DNA from: CAZGSN01 sp964371655
Lineage (GTDB): Bacteria; Desulfobacterota; Binatia; HRBIN30
Assembly: GCA_964371655.1 (NCBI GenBank)
Contig: CAYJOD010000020.1
Span: 1-64,000 of the forward strand
Length of the DNA: 64,000 nucleotides
Direction: 5' to 3'
Positions within the stretch are counted from its first letter, which is position 1. Every line of letters starts with the position of its first letter. Below, in pieces: positions 51,331-59,195 of the stretch. Below the pieces are notes generated by a model. The model saw nothing but the letters and a program-made list of their open reading frames with translations. It was not told the origin of the DNA and ran no database searches. A program made the position numbers and the translations under genes.

Positions 51331-51523
51331 CCGGGCTGAAGACGAAGGACTGTCGACTGTCGACTGAAGACTGCCATGAATCGGCCGAGCGCATGCTCCC
51401 TGCAGAGCAAGTAGTCGCGTATCTTGGCGGGTTCGATCCACGCGTCCCGCTGCCGGGAGCCTCACCGCTCAACCCTTGCATTGTGTCCCCGCAGCGTGAG
51501 TTGCCCTGAGTCAGTCACGATCC

Positions 51524-51620
51524 GCCGAACGGCTTGGCGGTCACCCGCCGCGGCCAATCGCCCGCTTCGATTTACGTGCACCAGCTCGTGGCCGCGGTCG
51601 GGTGGACCGCAGGGTTAGCG
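51524..51620 (-). other. attC-like recombination site, weak (site 1)
   Basis: Read on the minus strand: CGCTAAC-like R'' box, a long imperfect hairpin (GCGGTCCACCCGACCGCGGCCA against TGGCCGCGG.CGGGTGACCGC), and a GTTCGGC-like R' box. Both boxes deviate from GTTRRRY/RYYYAAC. Its position 15 bp after the antitoxin stop matches that of the other sites. Confidence 0.5.
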
Positions 51621-51635
51621 ACCACACCATTCTAC

Positions 51636-51851
51636 TTACGCATGGACTGGTGTGAGCTGAAACACGCGCGCCAGCCGGCTCGCGCGTGTGAGGTCGCCCC
51701 GACGAAGAGCCTTCCGCACCTCATCCAGCTTCCGTCCGTCTTCGACAGACAGATACGGCGACCAGCCCTCGTCAGTCTCGATCAACTCGACCTCGACTTC
51801 TGCCACATATTGCCCTTCATGAATCAGCTTAGTACGCTGACGTCCGTTCAT
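51636..51851 (-). CDS. putative antitoxin partner of DUF4258-like protein
   Basis: 71 residues overlapping the upstream gene by 4 bp (ATGA). The sequence YVAEVEVELIETDEGWSPYL...DEVRKALRRGDLTRASRLARVF belongs to a recurrent small family that follows DUF4258 genes. Pairing and overlap suggest a type II toxin-antitoxin unit, with this as the likely neutralising partner. It is the second gene of a two-gene integron cassette. Confidence 0.75.
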   Translation of the reverse strand: MNGRQRTKLIHEGQYVAEVEVELIETDEGWSPYLSVEDGRKLDEVRKALRRGDLTRASRLARVFQLTPVHA

Positions 51852-52171
51852 GGTTTTCTCCTCATGAAATCATCGCTCCAGCGATCGGGGTCCGGTCGGT
51901 ACGCGGTGACCACAACTGCTGGCGACGCGGTATCCTTCGCGATTCCCCAGAGGACATGGATCGGTCGGCCCTCCTCGTCCCGCTGTAAGACCAGTACACA
52001 AGGACCCTTGTGATAGGTCGGATAGTCTTCCACTACTACGGCCTCCGCACTGCCGGCCACGATCTCGTCGACGAAAATATCCTCGTCCGCCAGCTCATCG
52101 TACCCGTGCTCCGAGATCCGCACTTCCCGATGTGCGACTAAGTCCCGGATTCGCTGAAACGTTTGACTCAT
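51848..52171 (-). CDS. DUF4258-like putative toxin
   Basis: 107 residues from MSQTFQRIRDLV (GAGGG RBS; an ATG at 52201 is less likely). The core VRISEHGYDELADEDI...IVAGSAEAVVVEDYPTYHKGPCVLVLQRDEEGRPIHVLWGI is the DUF4258/RelE-like pattern (H-G in the first helix, basic beta-strand end), shown here in parts. Such proteins are predicted RNases or toxins and are frequent in integron cassettes, where TA pairs stabilise arrays. Confidence 0.8.
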   Translation of the reverse strand: MSQTFQRIRDLVAHREVRISEHGYDELADEDIFVDEIVAGSAEAVVVEDYPTYHKGPCVLVLQRDEEGRPIHVLWGIAKDTASPAVVVTAYRPDPDRWSDDFMRRKP

Positions 52172-52251
52172 CGGCCCTCGGTGCGGAAGGAAAGACTCCA
52201 CTCAGATGCCGCCATCGTATACGCCGCGGTCCCGCTGTTCCAGCTCTGGCC

Positions 52252-52326
52252 CGCTAACGCCTTTGGCGTGAACCGCGGGTTGGGTGGCGCGATTGTGGGC
52301 GAGTCAGCTCGACGCGTTGGTTAGAT
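52252..52326 (-). other. attC-like recombination site (site 2)
   Basis: Minus strand: R'' ATCTAAC, a 60-bp imperfectly paired centre and R' GTTAGCG, 75 bp in total. It starts 22 bp after the stop of the lipoprotein-like gene and ends before the toxin RBS, exactly where a cassette boundary is expected. Confidence 0.65.
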
Positions 52327-52347
52327 GGCCTGCTCACGGCTCCCAAC

Positions 52348-53062
52348 TCAGTGCAATCCCGCACCGGACTTGGATCGGTCCGAAAGTTCTTCGCGCCACT
52401 GCAGCCCCGCAGTTTGGCGCCAGCCGATCTGCCATCGCAAGTGAGCGGGGTACACGCGAAGAAAGTAGTCGTGCTCGCCGCCACGCATTTGACGCCAGAC
52501 AATGTTGAGCGGCACCAATGGAGTGAGCGGAAGCCATCCGTATCTGCCCCAGCTCACCTCGAACGGGAAGATTCCGGCTCGGTGGTCTGGGCCGTCAAAT
52601 ATCTCAGTCGACCAGAGCAAGCTATCGCCATCCAGATAGGGAACGATCCCAGCCGTAAATAGCGAAACCGTCAGCATGGCCATTGCTCCTGTACCACAGC
52701 GGAATCGGTGGGGGGCACGAAGCAGGACCGTCATCTTTCCCTCTTCGGGCGGCGATACTCCGGCCGGCCATGTCCCTAGCTCTTCGATATCGCGCGCCGT
52801 CGGAAAGTATTGAAGTTCAACCGCTTCGCCGAACGCGTCTGACAGCGCGCTTTTCAGCCGCAACTCGAAGTCCTCCGGCTCCCCGTAATGATGCCCGACG
52901 TAAATCACGCGAAGCGACCCGGGTAGTTGTCCGGGAGATACTCCGGGAGCGCGGCTCGGTCCGCTCACCGTATGAATTGCAGCCAGGGATCAGGAAAAGC
53001 GCCGTAGCGAGCACACAGCGCCATCGTCGGAGCGAAACAAGGTGCGCCTCTCGGTCAGCCAT
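52348..53062 (-). pseudogene. lipoprotein-like cassette gene with apparent frameshift
   Basis: ATG at 53062 touches the attC R' box and opens a lipobox-like leader (RWRCVLATALFLIPGCNSYG). That frame degenerates just after the leader. The following 206 residues continue in the next frame from about 52968 (SGPSRAPGVSP... to SDRSKSGAGLH), with strands such as LRVIYVGHHYGEPEDFELRL and a hydrophobic MAMLTVSLFTAGIVPYL. Joining them requires one frameshift near 52965-52970. Alternatives are a real GTG start at 52968 without a signal peptide, or a sequencing error. Function unknown. Confidence 0.6.
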
Positions 53063-53120
53063 CTAACGCCTGAATTAAGCCGCGCCGCGGAGCGGCGTCG
53101 GCTTGAATGAATTGTTAGGC
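53061..53120 (-). other. attC site of an integron cassette (site 3, best)
   Basis: 60 bp on the minus strand: R'' GCCTAAC, then AATTCATTCAAGCCGACGCC, a GC-rich palindromic centre, GGCTTAATTCAGGC and R' GTTAGAT. Both boxes fit RYYYAAC and GTTRRRY, and the arms pair with small bulges as in canonical attC sites. The start codon of the next cassette gene overlaps the R' end. Confidence 0.93.
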
Positions 53121-53150
53121 TGCACTTCCTGCGCCATTTCAGTGCCGCCC

Positions 53151-53492
53151 TCAGGACCGCGGGTCGAACCCGAAGACGCGTAGCTCTTGCTCGCACCGGC
53201 AGGCCTTCGCAAAGCGCGCGGCCCACGCGACGGCCTCCTCGCGCGAGGGCAGTTCGAGCACCGTGAAGCCGCCGTCAAGCGGGGGCGCCCACGGGTAGCC
53301 GCCCTCGGCGACCAAGCCGTCGGCCGAGACGAGCACGGGCGGCACGTCTTCGTCGATGCCGCCGCCGAAGACGTAAACGCCGGCGGCCTTCGCCTCATCG
53401 ATCACGGCGTGCGCGTCGCGGCCCACCGCCTCCCACTCGCCGTCGGGCACGACCATCGCCGCGCTGGGGAAGGAGATCAGGTACTTGGCCAT
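53151..53492 (-). CDS. YciI-like (YCII-related) cassette protein
   Basis: 113 residues beginning MAKYLISFPSAAMVV, preceded by AGAAGGAAAG. The ferredoxin-like YCII pattern is clear: alternating beta strands, AHAVIDEAKAAGVYVFGGGID, then GGFTVLELPSREEAVAWAARFAKAC. The DGPF-type active-site text is altered (LDGGFTVLE). Proteins of this fold are often small dehydratase-like or sigma-linked accessory enzymes, and they are common in integron cassettes. It lies between attC sites 3 and 4 and reads in the array direction. Confidence 0.83.
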   Translation of the reverse strand: MAKYLISFPSAAMVVPDGEWEAVGRDAHAVIDEAKAAGVYVFGGGIDEDVPPVLVSADGLVAEGGYPWAPPLDGGFTVLELPSREEAVAWAARFAKACRCEQELRVFGFDPRS

Positions 53493-53515
53493 AGTGCGCT
53501 TTCCTTCTCCAAGCT

Positions 53516-53638
53516 GCCTAACTTTGAATTGACCCGATCAAAGAAATCGATGACCCACGCCGATCTGCGCGGGCCAACACATCCACATTCATGCGCGCTC
53601 ATACATTGGAGTCCGTCAGGCGGTCAATCGGTTAGGGA
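53516..53638 (-). other. attC-like site, VCR-sized (site 4)
   Basis: 123 bp on the minus strand: R'' CCCTAAC, inner arms CCGATTGACC and GGGTCAATTC complementary to each other, R' GTTAGGC. The length is that of Vibrio-type repeats. It marks the upstream boundary of the YciI-like cassette. Confidence 0.78.
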
Positions 53639-53831
53639 ACATGCCTTCATGTGAGATCGAGCCGTATTGACCCGCCGCACCCGACGGGCCGACAGATCAA
53701 GATCTTCTCGTGGCTGCACGATCTCGAACGTGGGTGACACGATCCCACGAATCACCGCTCCCTGACGGTCGCGGCTCAGGTCGAGATCCGCAGGTGTTTG
53801 CGAGGTCGGAGCCGCGCGCGTAAGCAAGCGG

Positions 53832-53999
53832 TCAATGGGTGAATCCTTCCGTCGGAAATACGGCATGCCGTGCGTCGCTTGCACGCCTCTCCCGCGCCAC
53901 CGACGCGAGAACGGAGTCAGCCCGCAGCAAGCCCCCTCCGACGTCGCAACGTTCGCCCTCGACGCCGCGCTTGCCGTTGATGAAGACGTTGGCTCCAGT
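53832..53999 (-). pseudogene. remnant of a second amidohydrolase 3' end
   Basis: A short minus-strand frame reads NVFINGKRGVEGERCDVG, which aligns with HVFINGKHVVDGERYNAT at the end of the intact amidohydrolase (54127-55755); the DNA is also alignable. It then runs on to FPTEGFTH and a stop. No other part of the enzyme is present, so it is a duplicated or captured tail separated from the intact gene by a family C element. Confidence 0.55.
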
Positions 54000-54009
54000 T
54001 CGATTCCTC

Positions 54010-54110
54010 TTCTCGCGCCAAGCCGCCAAGAGCGCAAAGCCGCGTTCGGAAAACGGCTGAAGCGCAGGCTCAGCGCCTTCCCTTGGCGGCTTTGCGTCCT
54101 GGCGCGAGCT
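54010..54110. repeat. palindromic dispersed element, family C, copy 2
   Basis: Ends TTCTCGCGCCAAGCCGCCAA and TTGGCGGCTTTGCGTCCTGG...CGCGAG are inverted over about 27 bp. About 100 bp in all, no ORF. It sits 17 bp beyond the stop of the amidohydrolase and 10 bp from the duplicated tail. Confidence 0.82.
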
Positions 54111-54126
54111 TTCCTTCTTAACTCCG

Positions 54127-55755
54127 TCAGCTGCGCAGCACCGTACCCGCGCGCGCCGTGGCGTTGTAACGTTCGCCGTCGACGACGTGCTTTCCGTTGA
54201 TGAAAACATGCTCGATGCCGGTGGAAAAACACGACGGCGCTGCGAAGGTGGCCGTGTCTTGCAGGGTGGCGCCGTCGAGAACGACGAGGTCGGCGGCGCA
54301 GCCTTTGCGCACCCAACCGCGATCCTTCCAGTTGAGACGCTCGGCCGCGGCGCCGGTCATCTTGTACACGGCGGTCTCTAGCGGGAAGAGCCCTGCCTTC
54401 ACGTAGGTGCTGAGCACGCGCGGGAAGGTGCCGTAGCTGGCGGGATTCTGATGACCCTCGCCGGTGACGAAGGTGTCGGTCTCGATCGTGCACAACGGGT
54501 GACCCAACACGGCGCGTAGGGCGCTCTCCTCATCGCCATGGCCGCTGTAGGTGTGAATCAACACCCGCGCCATGCGCTGGCTGTCGATGACCATCCGGCA
54601 ATAAAAGTCGAACGGGGCCATGCCATGACGCTCCGCCGCGGCGTCGATGAACAGACCGTTGTACTGGTTCAAGTGCGGCGCGTTGGCGTTCATGATCTGG
54701 ATGTCGGCGAGGCCGAGACCCAAAGCGCCGAACGTCGCCTCCGCGAAGCTCGCCAGATTGGCGCGCTCCTCCGTGTTCGCCAACACCTCTTCGAGCCGCG
54801 GCAGAATGAACGGCGGAAACAACACGCTCGCCGTGGTGTTGCCCGCCGTGTACGGGAAGGCATCGAAGGCGACGTCGAGACCGCCGGCACGCGCCGCTTC
54901 GATGAGAGCGAAGGCATCACCACAGCTCGACCAGGTGCTGCGGCCGACGAAGATGAGATGGCTGATCTGCAGACGCACCTGCGCCGCTTGCGCCACACGC
55001 AGGATCTCTTTGATCGCGGCGAGATTGTGGAACTCCGCCATCGGATCGCTGTCGTAGACGCCGCTGATCCAACTGTAGGCCTTGAGGTGCGACGTAAAGA
55101 TCTTCCCGTCGCGCGCCGCCCAGCGCGCAAACTCGGAGAGCTCGTTCTCCTGCGAAAAGATGCCGGGCGGATAACCGAGGCCGGTGCTCACGCCGATGCA
55201 GCCGGCGTCGAGCGCTTCCTTGGTCAGCGCCTCCATTTGCTTCATCTCGTCGGGACTCGGAGCAGCCATGTTCAGGGCCCCGGTCACCGCCGCGCGCACC
55301 GACCCATGTCCGACCAGCTCCGCCACATTTAGCGCCACGCCACCGTGTTCCAGGCCATCGAGGAACTCTTGCATCGAGCTCCAACGCAGGTCGAGGGCGC
55401 CGTCGATGATCAAACGGCTGGCCTCGTGCGCGGAGTCGCGGTTGATGTCGGTGATCGGCGCCGGACTGAAGCCGCAGTTGCCCCCGACGACGGAGGTCAT
55501 GCCTTGGCGGATGAACGGTTCAACCAGACGTCCGTGATCGGCCTCCGGAAGCAACCAGTCGGCGTGGGAATGGATGTCGATGAACCCCGGAACCACGGTC
55601 TTGCCCGAGCAATCGAGCACCTGAGCTGCTTCGAGACCGTCGAGATTGCCGACAGCCGCAATCATACCCTTGGTCACCGCAACATCGGCGCGCACCGCCT
55701 TGGCACCGCTGCCGTCAATGACCAGACCACCCTCCAGCTTCAGATCACAACTCAT
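54127..55755 (-). CDS. D-aminoacylase / N-acyl-D-amino-acid deacylase-type amidohydrolase
   Basis: 542 residues; start MSCDLKLEGGLVIDGSG at 55755 with AAGGAGC (an ATG at 55806 lacks one). Metal-binding H62 and H64 lie in GFIDIHSHADW. The GGNCGFSPAPI block is diagnostic of the D-aminoacylase branch of the amidohydrolase superfamily. SHLKAYSWISGV and QISHLIFVGRSTW supply later metal ligands, and AADLVVLDGATLQD closes the fold. A zinc-dependent hydrolase of N-acyl-D-amino acids or related amides is expected. It stands alone with no pathway neighbours. Confidence 0.9.
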   Translation of the reverse strand: MSCDLKLEGGLVIDGSGAKAVRADVAVTKGMIAAVGNLDGLEAAQVLDCSGKTVVPGFIDIHSHADWLLPEADHGRLVEPFIRQGMTSVVGGNCGFSPAPITDINRDSAHEASRLIIDGALDLRWSSMQEFLDGLEHGGVALNVAELVGHGSVRAAVTGALNMAAPSPDEMKQMEALTKEALDAGCIGVSTGLGYPPGIFSQENELSEFARWAARDGKIFTSHLKAYSWISGVYDSDPMAEFHNLAAIKEILRVAQAAQVRLQISHLIFVGRSTWSSCGDAFALIEAARAGGLDVAFDAFPYTAGNTTASVLFPPFILPRLEEVLANTEERANLASFAEATFGALGLGLADIQIMNANAPHLNQYNGLFIDAAAERHGMAPFDFYCRMVIDSQRMARVLIHTYSGHGDEESALRAVLGHPLCTIETDTFVTGEGHQNPASYGTFPRVLSTYVKAGLFPLETAVYKMTGAAAERLNWKDRGWVRKGCAADLVVLDGATLQDTATFAAPSCFSTGIEHVFINGKHVVDGERYNATARAGTVLRS

Positions 55756-55889
55756 TGCACGCTCCTTCGGAAACTCGAACGTCGCGGAGATTACACGCTT
55801 GGCCATACCAAGGGCCAGAGGGCAGAACGTGAATCACCGCTCCCTCACGTGGTTGTCTCAAAACGCACAGGGCGCGCAGCCGCGCGCCC

Positions 55890-58800
55890 CTACGCCACGC
55901 GGTCTTCCTTGTGGACTTGCCGCCACTGCTCCACCCACAAGTAGAAGGTCGGCAAGGCGAACAGCGTGAACAACGTCGAGGTCAGCAGGCCACCGACCAT
56001 GACGACGGCAAGCGGGCGCTCGATCTCGGTGCCGTAAAGGCGCAGTACGAGGAGCGGTAGAAGACCGAGGATTGCAGTCGCGGCGGTCATGATCTTTGGC
56101 CGAACCCGCCCGATGCAGGCCTCACGCAACGCTTCTGGAAATGGTTTGCCGGTAACCAGCAGCGCGCGCGTCTGGGTAACGAGCACCAGGCCGTTCTGCA
56201 CGGCGATGCCGAAGAGCCCGATGAGTCCGATCAGAGAAGAGACGTTCCAGGTTTCGCCCGCGACGAGGAGCGCGACGATGCCACCCACGAACGCCACCGG
56301 TAGCGTAGCGAGAATCACCAGCGCTTCGGCGCTGGAGCCAATGGCGAGATGGAGAAGCAGAAAGACCGCGAGCACGGCCAGCGCCATCGCCGTCGTCAAC
56401 GCTCGCGTTGCTCGCGCCTGACTTTCCACGCGCCCGCCGACGTCGACGAAATACCCGGTGGGTAAGCGCAGCTCAGCCTGCAGCCGGTGCTGCACCTCGG
56501 CTGCGGTGCTGCCGAGATCGCGCCCGGAGACCGTGGCTTCCACGGCGATGCGACGGCTGCCGGCCTCGCGCCGGATCGCAGCGGGACCAAAGGTCTCGTC
56601 GATGCTGGCGAGCTGGCCGAGTGGAATGCGCGTGCCGTCGTGGCCGTCGATCAGCAAAGTACGGAGCGCGTTCACGTCGCCGCGCCGGTTGTCCTGCAAC
56701 CGCACGACGAGGTCGAAGCGTCGCTGCCCGCGCCACACCTCGGATGCCTTCTCGCCGACCAGACCGATGCGCAGCGCGCGCAGCACATCACCCGGCGTCA
56801 GCCCGACGCGCGCTACGGCGGCGCGATCGACGACGACGCGAAGCTGCGGCAGGCCGGTGAGCTTCTCGAGGCGAAGATCGCTGATTCCGTCGATCTTGGC
56901 GATAAGCTGACGCGCCCGCTCACCGAGGCGGGCCAGCTCGTCGAGATCCGGACCGAAGACGCGCACCGCAATGTCTGCCGGAGTTCCGCCCAGCCCTTCG
57001 TCGATGCGCATACCCAGCGGTGTCGTGAACAGGACGCTCAGGCCCGGAACCTTCTCGACCCTTTCGCGCATGGATGTTTCCAGCTCTTCAAGGGAGCGGG
57101 AACGCTCGTGCTTCAGTGTCACCAGCAGGTCGGACACGGTGTGAGGCATCGGATCCTCGGTACGCTCGGCGCGGCCGCTGCGGCGTACGACATCTTCCAC
57201 CTCCGGAAACTCGCGGAGCGTGTCTTCGAGACGGTGATTGAGTCTTTCCACCTCCGCCAGCGAAGCCTCCGGCGGTACGACACTCTGCAGCAGGAACGCG
57301 CCTTCATCGAGCTTCGGCATGAAGTCGCTGCCAACCGTACGTGCCAGCAGCAGGGCCGGGAGCGTTAGCGCCAACGAGATCAATTGCACCGTACCCGCGT
57401 GGTGCAAGCACCAGTCGAGGGCGGGTGCATAGACGGACTTCAGTCGGCGGATGATCCACACATCGACCGCTTGCCCGGGACGTCGCGGCCGCAGCGTCAG
57501 AGCCGAGACCATCGGCGTGAGCGTGAGCGCCAGCAGCAGAGCGGCGCTCATCGCGGCGATCACCGCCGTGGCGAGCGGCTGGTACATGCGCCCTTCAATG
57601 CCGTGGATCCCGAAGAGCGGCAGGAAGACTGTCACGACGATGGCCGTGGCAAAGGCGATGGGCCGCCCCACATGAATGGCCGCAGCGAGCGCCTGCTCAC
57701 GCAAGCTGCCGCGGCCTCGATGCTCATTGATCGCGTGCACGATGTTCTCGGTGACGATGATCGACGCATCCACCAGCAGACCGACAGCGACCGCGAGACC
57801 ACCCAGCGTCATCGTGTTGATGCCGACGCCCGCCTGGCGAAGCAGGACGCCGGCAAGGGCCACCGAAAGCGGAATCGTCAGGGTCACGATCAAGGCCGCA
57901 CGCACATCGCCGAGCAACACGAAGATCACCAGCACGACGAAGCCACCGCCGATGAGCACGGCGCGTCCAACGCCGCCGAGCGCGGAGCCGACCAGCTCGG
58001 CCTGGTCGTACACAATGCGAAGCGCCACACCGTTGGGAAGGCTTGTCCTAATCTCATCGATGGCGCGCCGGATCCCGGCGGCGACCCGCACGGTGTCGGC
58101 ACCGAACTGCTTCGATACCCGACAGCTGACCACCTCGCCGCGCAAGCGGTGCGCCAAACCGCGGCGGACCGCTGGCGCCTCGCTTACGTCGGCCACGTCT
58201 CCGAGGAGTACCGGCGTAGTTCCTCGCGTTCCCACAAGCGTACTGCGGATCTCATCCACATCCGCCACACGCCCGATGCCGCGCACCGTCCACTCCATCG
58301 ATCCCTGGACAATGAAGCCGCCGGCGACATTCAGGTTCGCTCCCTCCACCGCGTGCATCACCTCATCGAGGCTGATGCCGCGTGCCGACATCCGCTCTGG
58401 GTCGAGCTGCACTTGGAACTCGCGCAGGTAGCCGCCCAGTCGTTCGACGGCCGCCACACCGGGCACGGCCAGGAGTCGGCTGCGCACCTCGAACTCGGCG
58501 AGATCCCGCAGCGTCATCAAGTCGGCCGCACCGGGTTCGGCTTCGAGGGTGAACTCGAAGATCTCGTTCAGGCGACCGCTGAGACTCGAGAGCAGGGGTG
58601 CATCGGTGCCGGGCGGGAGCTGCGCGGCCGCCTGCGCGACACGCTCCGCGACGAGCTGCCGCGAGCGGAAGTAGTCGGCATCGGACTCGAACTCCACGGT
58701 GATCTGCGCCACGCCGAGCTGATTGCTGGAACGAATGCGGCGCACGTTCGGCAATCCCGCCAGAGCGGTTTCGAAGGGAATCGCAATCGCGGTCTCCAGC

Positions 58801-58979
58801 TCTTCGGCACTCATCGCCGGGTTCTGGACGATGACGTTGAAAACCGGCGCCGAAAGATCGGGGAAGACATCGCGCGGCAGATCCTGAAGGGACAGCACCC
58901 CGAGCACGACGCCGGCAAGGACGAGCATGATCACAAACAAAGGGCGCTCAAAGGCGCTACGCATCACACGTTCGATCAC
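55890..58979 (-). CDS. CusA/CzcA-family RND efflux transporter
   Basis: 1029-residue inner-membrane proton antiporter of the heavy-metal RND family. GTG at 58979 was chosen: GGGAGGGGG lies 4 bp before it, and the in-frame ATG at 58994 would overlap that RBS. N-terminal TM1 is followed by FPDLSAPVFNVIVQNPAMSA. TM4 shows GLLVDASIIVTEN, with the proton-relay Asp and Glu in CusA-like arrangement. SDFMPKLDEGAFLL and the GRAERTEDPMP loop match CzcA-type proteins. I cannot assign the metal; the CusA methionine triad was not recognised. Confidence 0.93.
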   Translation of the reverse strand: MIERVMRSAFERPLFVIMLVLAGVVLGVLSLQDLPRDVFPDLSAPVFNVIVQNPAMSAEELETAIAIPFETALAGLPNVRRIRSSNQLGVAQITVEFESDADYFRSRQLVAERVAQAAAQLPPGTDAPLLSSLSGRLNEIFEFTLEAEPGAADLMTLRDLAEFEVRSRLLAVPGVAAVERLGGYLREFQVQLDPERMSARGISLDEVMHAVEGANLNVAGGFIVQGSMEWTVRGIGRVADVDEIRSTLVGTRGTTPVLLGDVADVSEAPAVRRGLAHRLRGEVVSCRVSKQFGADTVRVAAGIRRAIDEIRTSLPNGVALRIVYDQAELVGSALGGVGRAVLIGGGFVVLVIFVLLGDVRAALIVTLTIPLSVALAGVLLRQAGVGINTMTLGGLAVAVGLLVDASIIVTENIVHAINEHRGRGSLREQALAAAIHVGRPIAFATAIVVTVFLPLFGIHGIEGRMYQPLATAVIAAMSAALLLALTLTPMVSALTLRPRRPGQAVDVWIIRRLKSVYAPALDWCLHHAGTVQLISLALTLPALLLARTVGSDFMPKLDEGAFLLQSVVPPEASLAEVERLNHRLEDTLREFPEVEDVVRRSGRAERTEDPMPHTVSDLLVTLKHERSRSLEELETSMRERVEKVPGLSVLFTTPLGMRIDEGLGGTPADIAVRVFGPDLDELARLGERARQLIAKIDGISDLRLEKLTGLPQLRVVVDRAAVARVGLTPGDVLRALRIGLVGEKASEVWRGQRRFDLVVRLQDNRRGDVNALRTLLIDGHDGTRIPLGQLASIDETFGPAAIRREAGSRRIAVEATVSGRDLGSTAAEVQHRLQAELRLPTGYFVDVGGRVESQARATRALTTAMALAVLAVFLLLHLAIGSSAEALVILATLPVAFVGGIVALLVAGETWNVSSLIGLIGLFGIAVQNGLVLVTQTRALLVTGKPFPEALREACIGRVRPKIMTAATAILGLLPLLVLRLYGTEIERPLAVVMVGGLLTSTLFTLFALPTFYLWVEQWRQVHKEDRVA

Positions 58980-59039
58980 GAGTCCCCCTCCCATCGCGGG
59001 CTTCGCAGCCCACCGATCGAGCTAAACTCTCCAGAGAAT

Positions 59040-59137
59040 GTCATTCCGAGCCATCGCACTTCCGTGGCGAGGAATCGTCCGGTGCTACCGTCGACGCGAC
59101 ATTCCACTGCAGATCCCTCGCTCCCGCTCGGGATGAC
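59040..59137 (-). repeat. MITE-like element, family A, copy 2 (inverted)
   Basis: 98 bp, reverse complement alignable end to end with 50454-50552 (GTCATCCCGAGCG...GCGAGGGATCTGCAGTGGAA...GATTCCTCGCC...GGCTCGGAATGAC). It is inserted in the 216-bp gap between the adaptor and pump genes of the efflux operon. Confidence 0.88.
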
Positions 59138-59195
59138 CGCTGGGGTTGCGGCGAGATTTCTTCGCACCACGCGACGATCCCCGGGATTTCCAACA

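Noticed and set aside
53624..54493. 289-codon minus-strand frame between the cassette array and the amidohydrolase.
   Set aside because: It crosses the palindromic element and runs antisense-frame through the amidohydrolase 3' end, with Arg-rich composition and no RBS.
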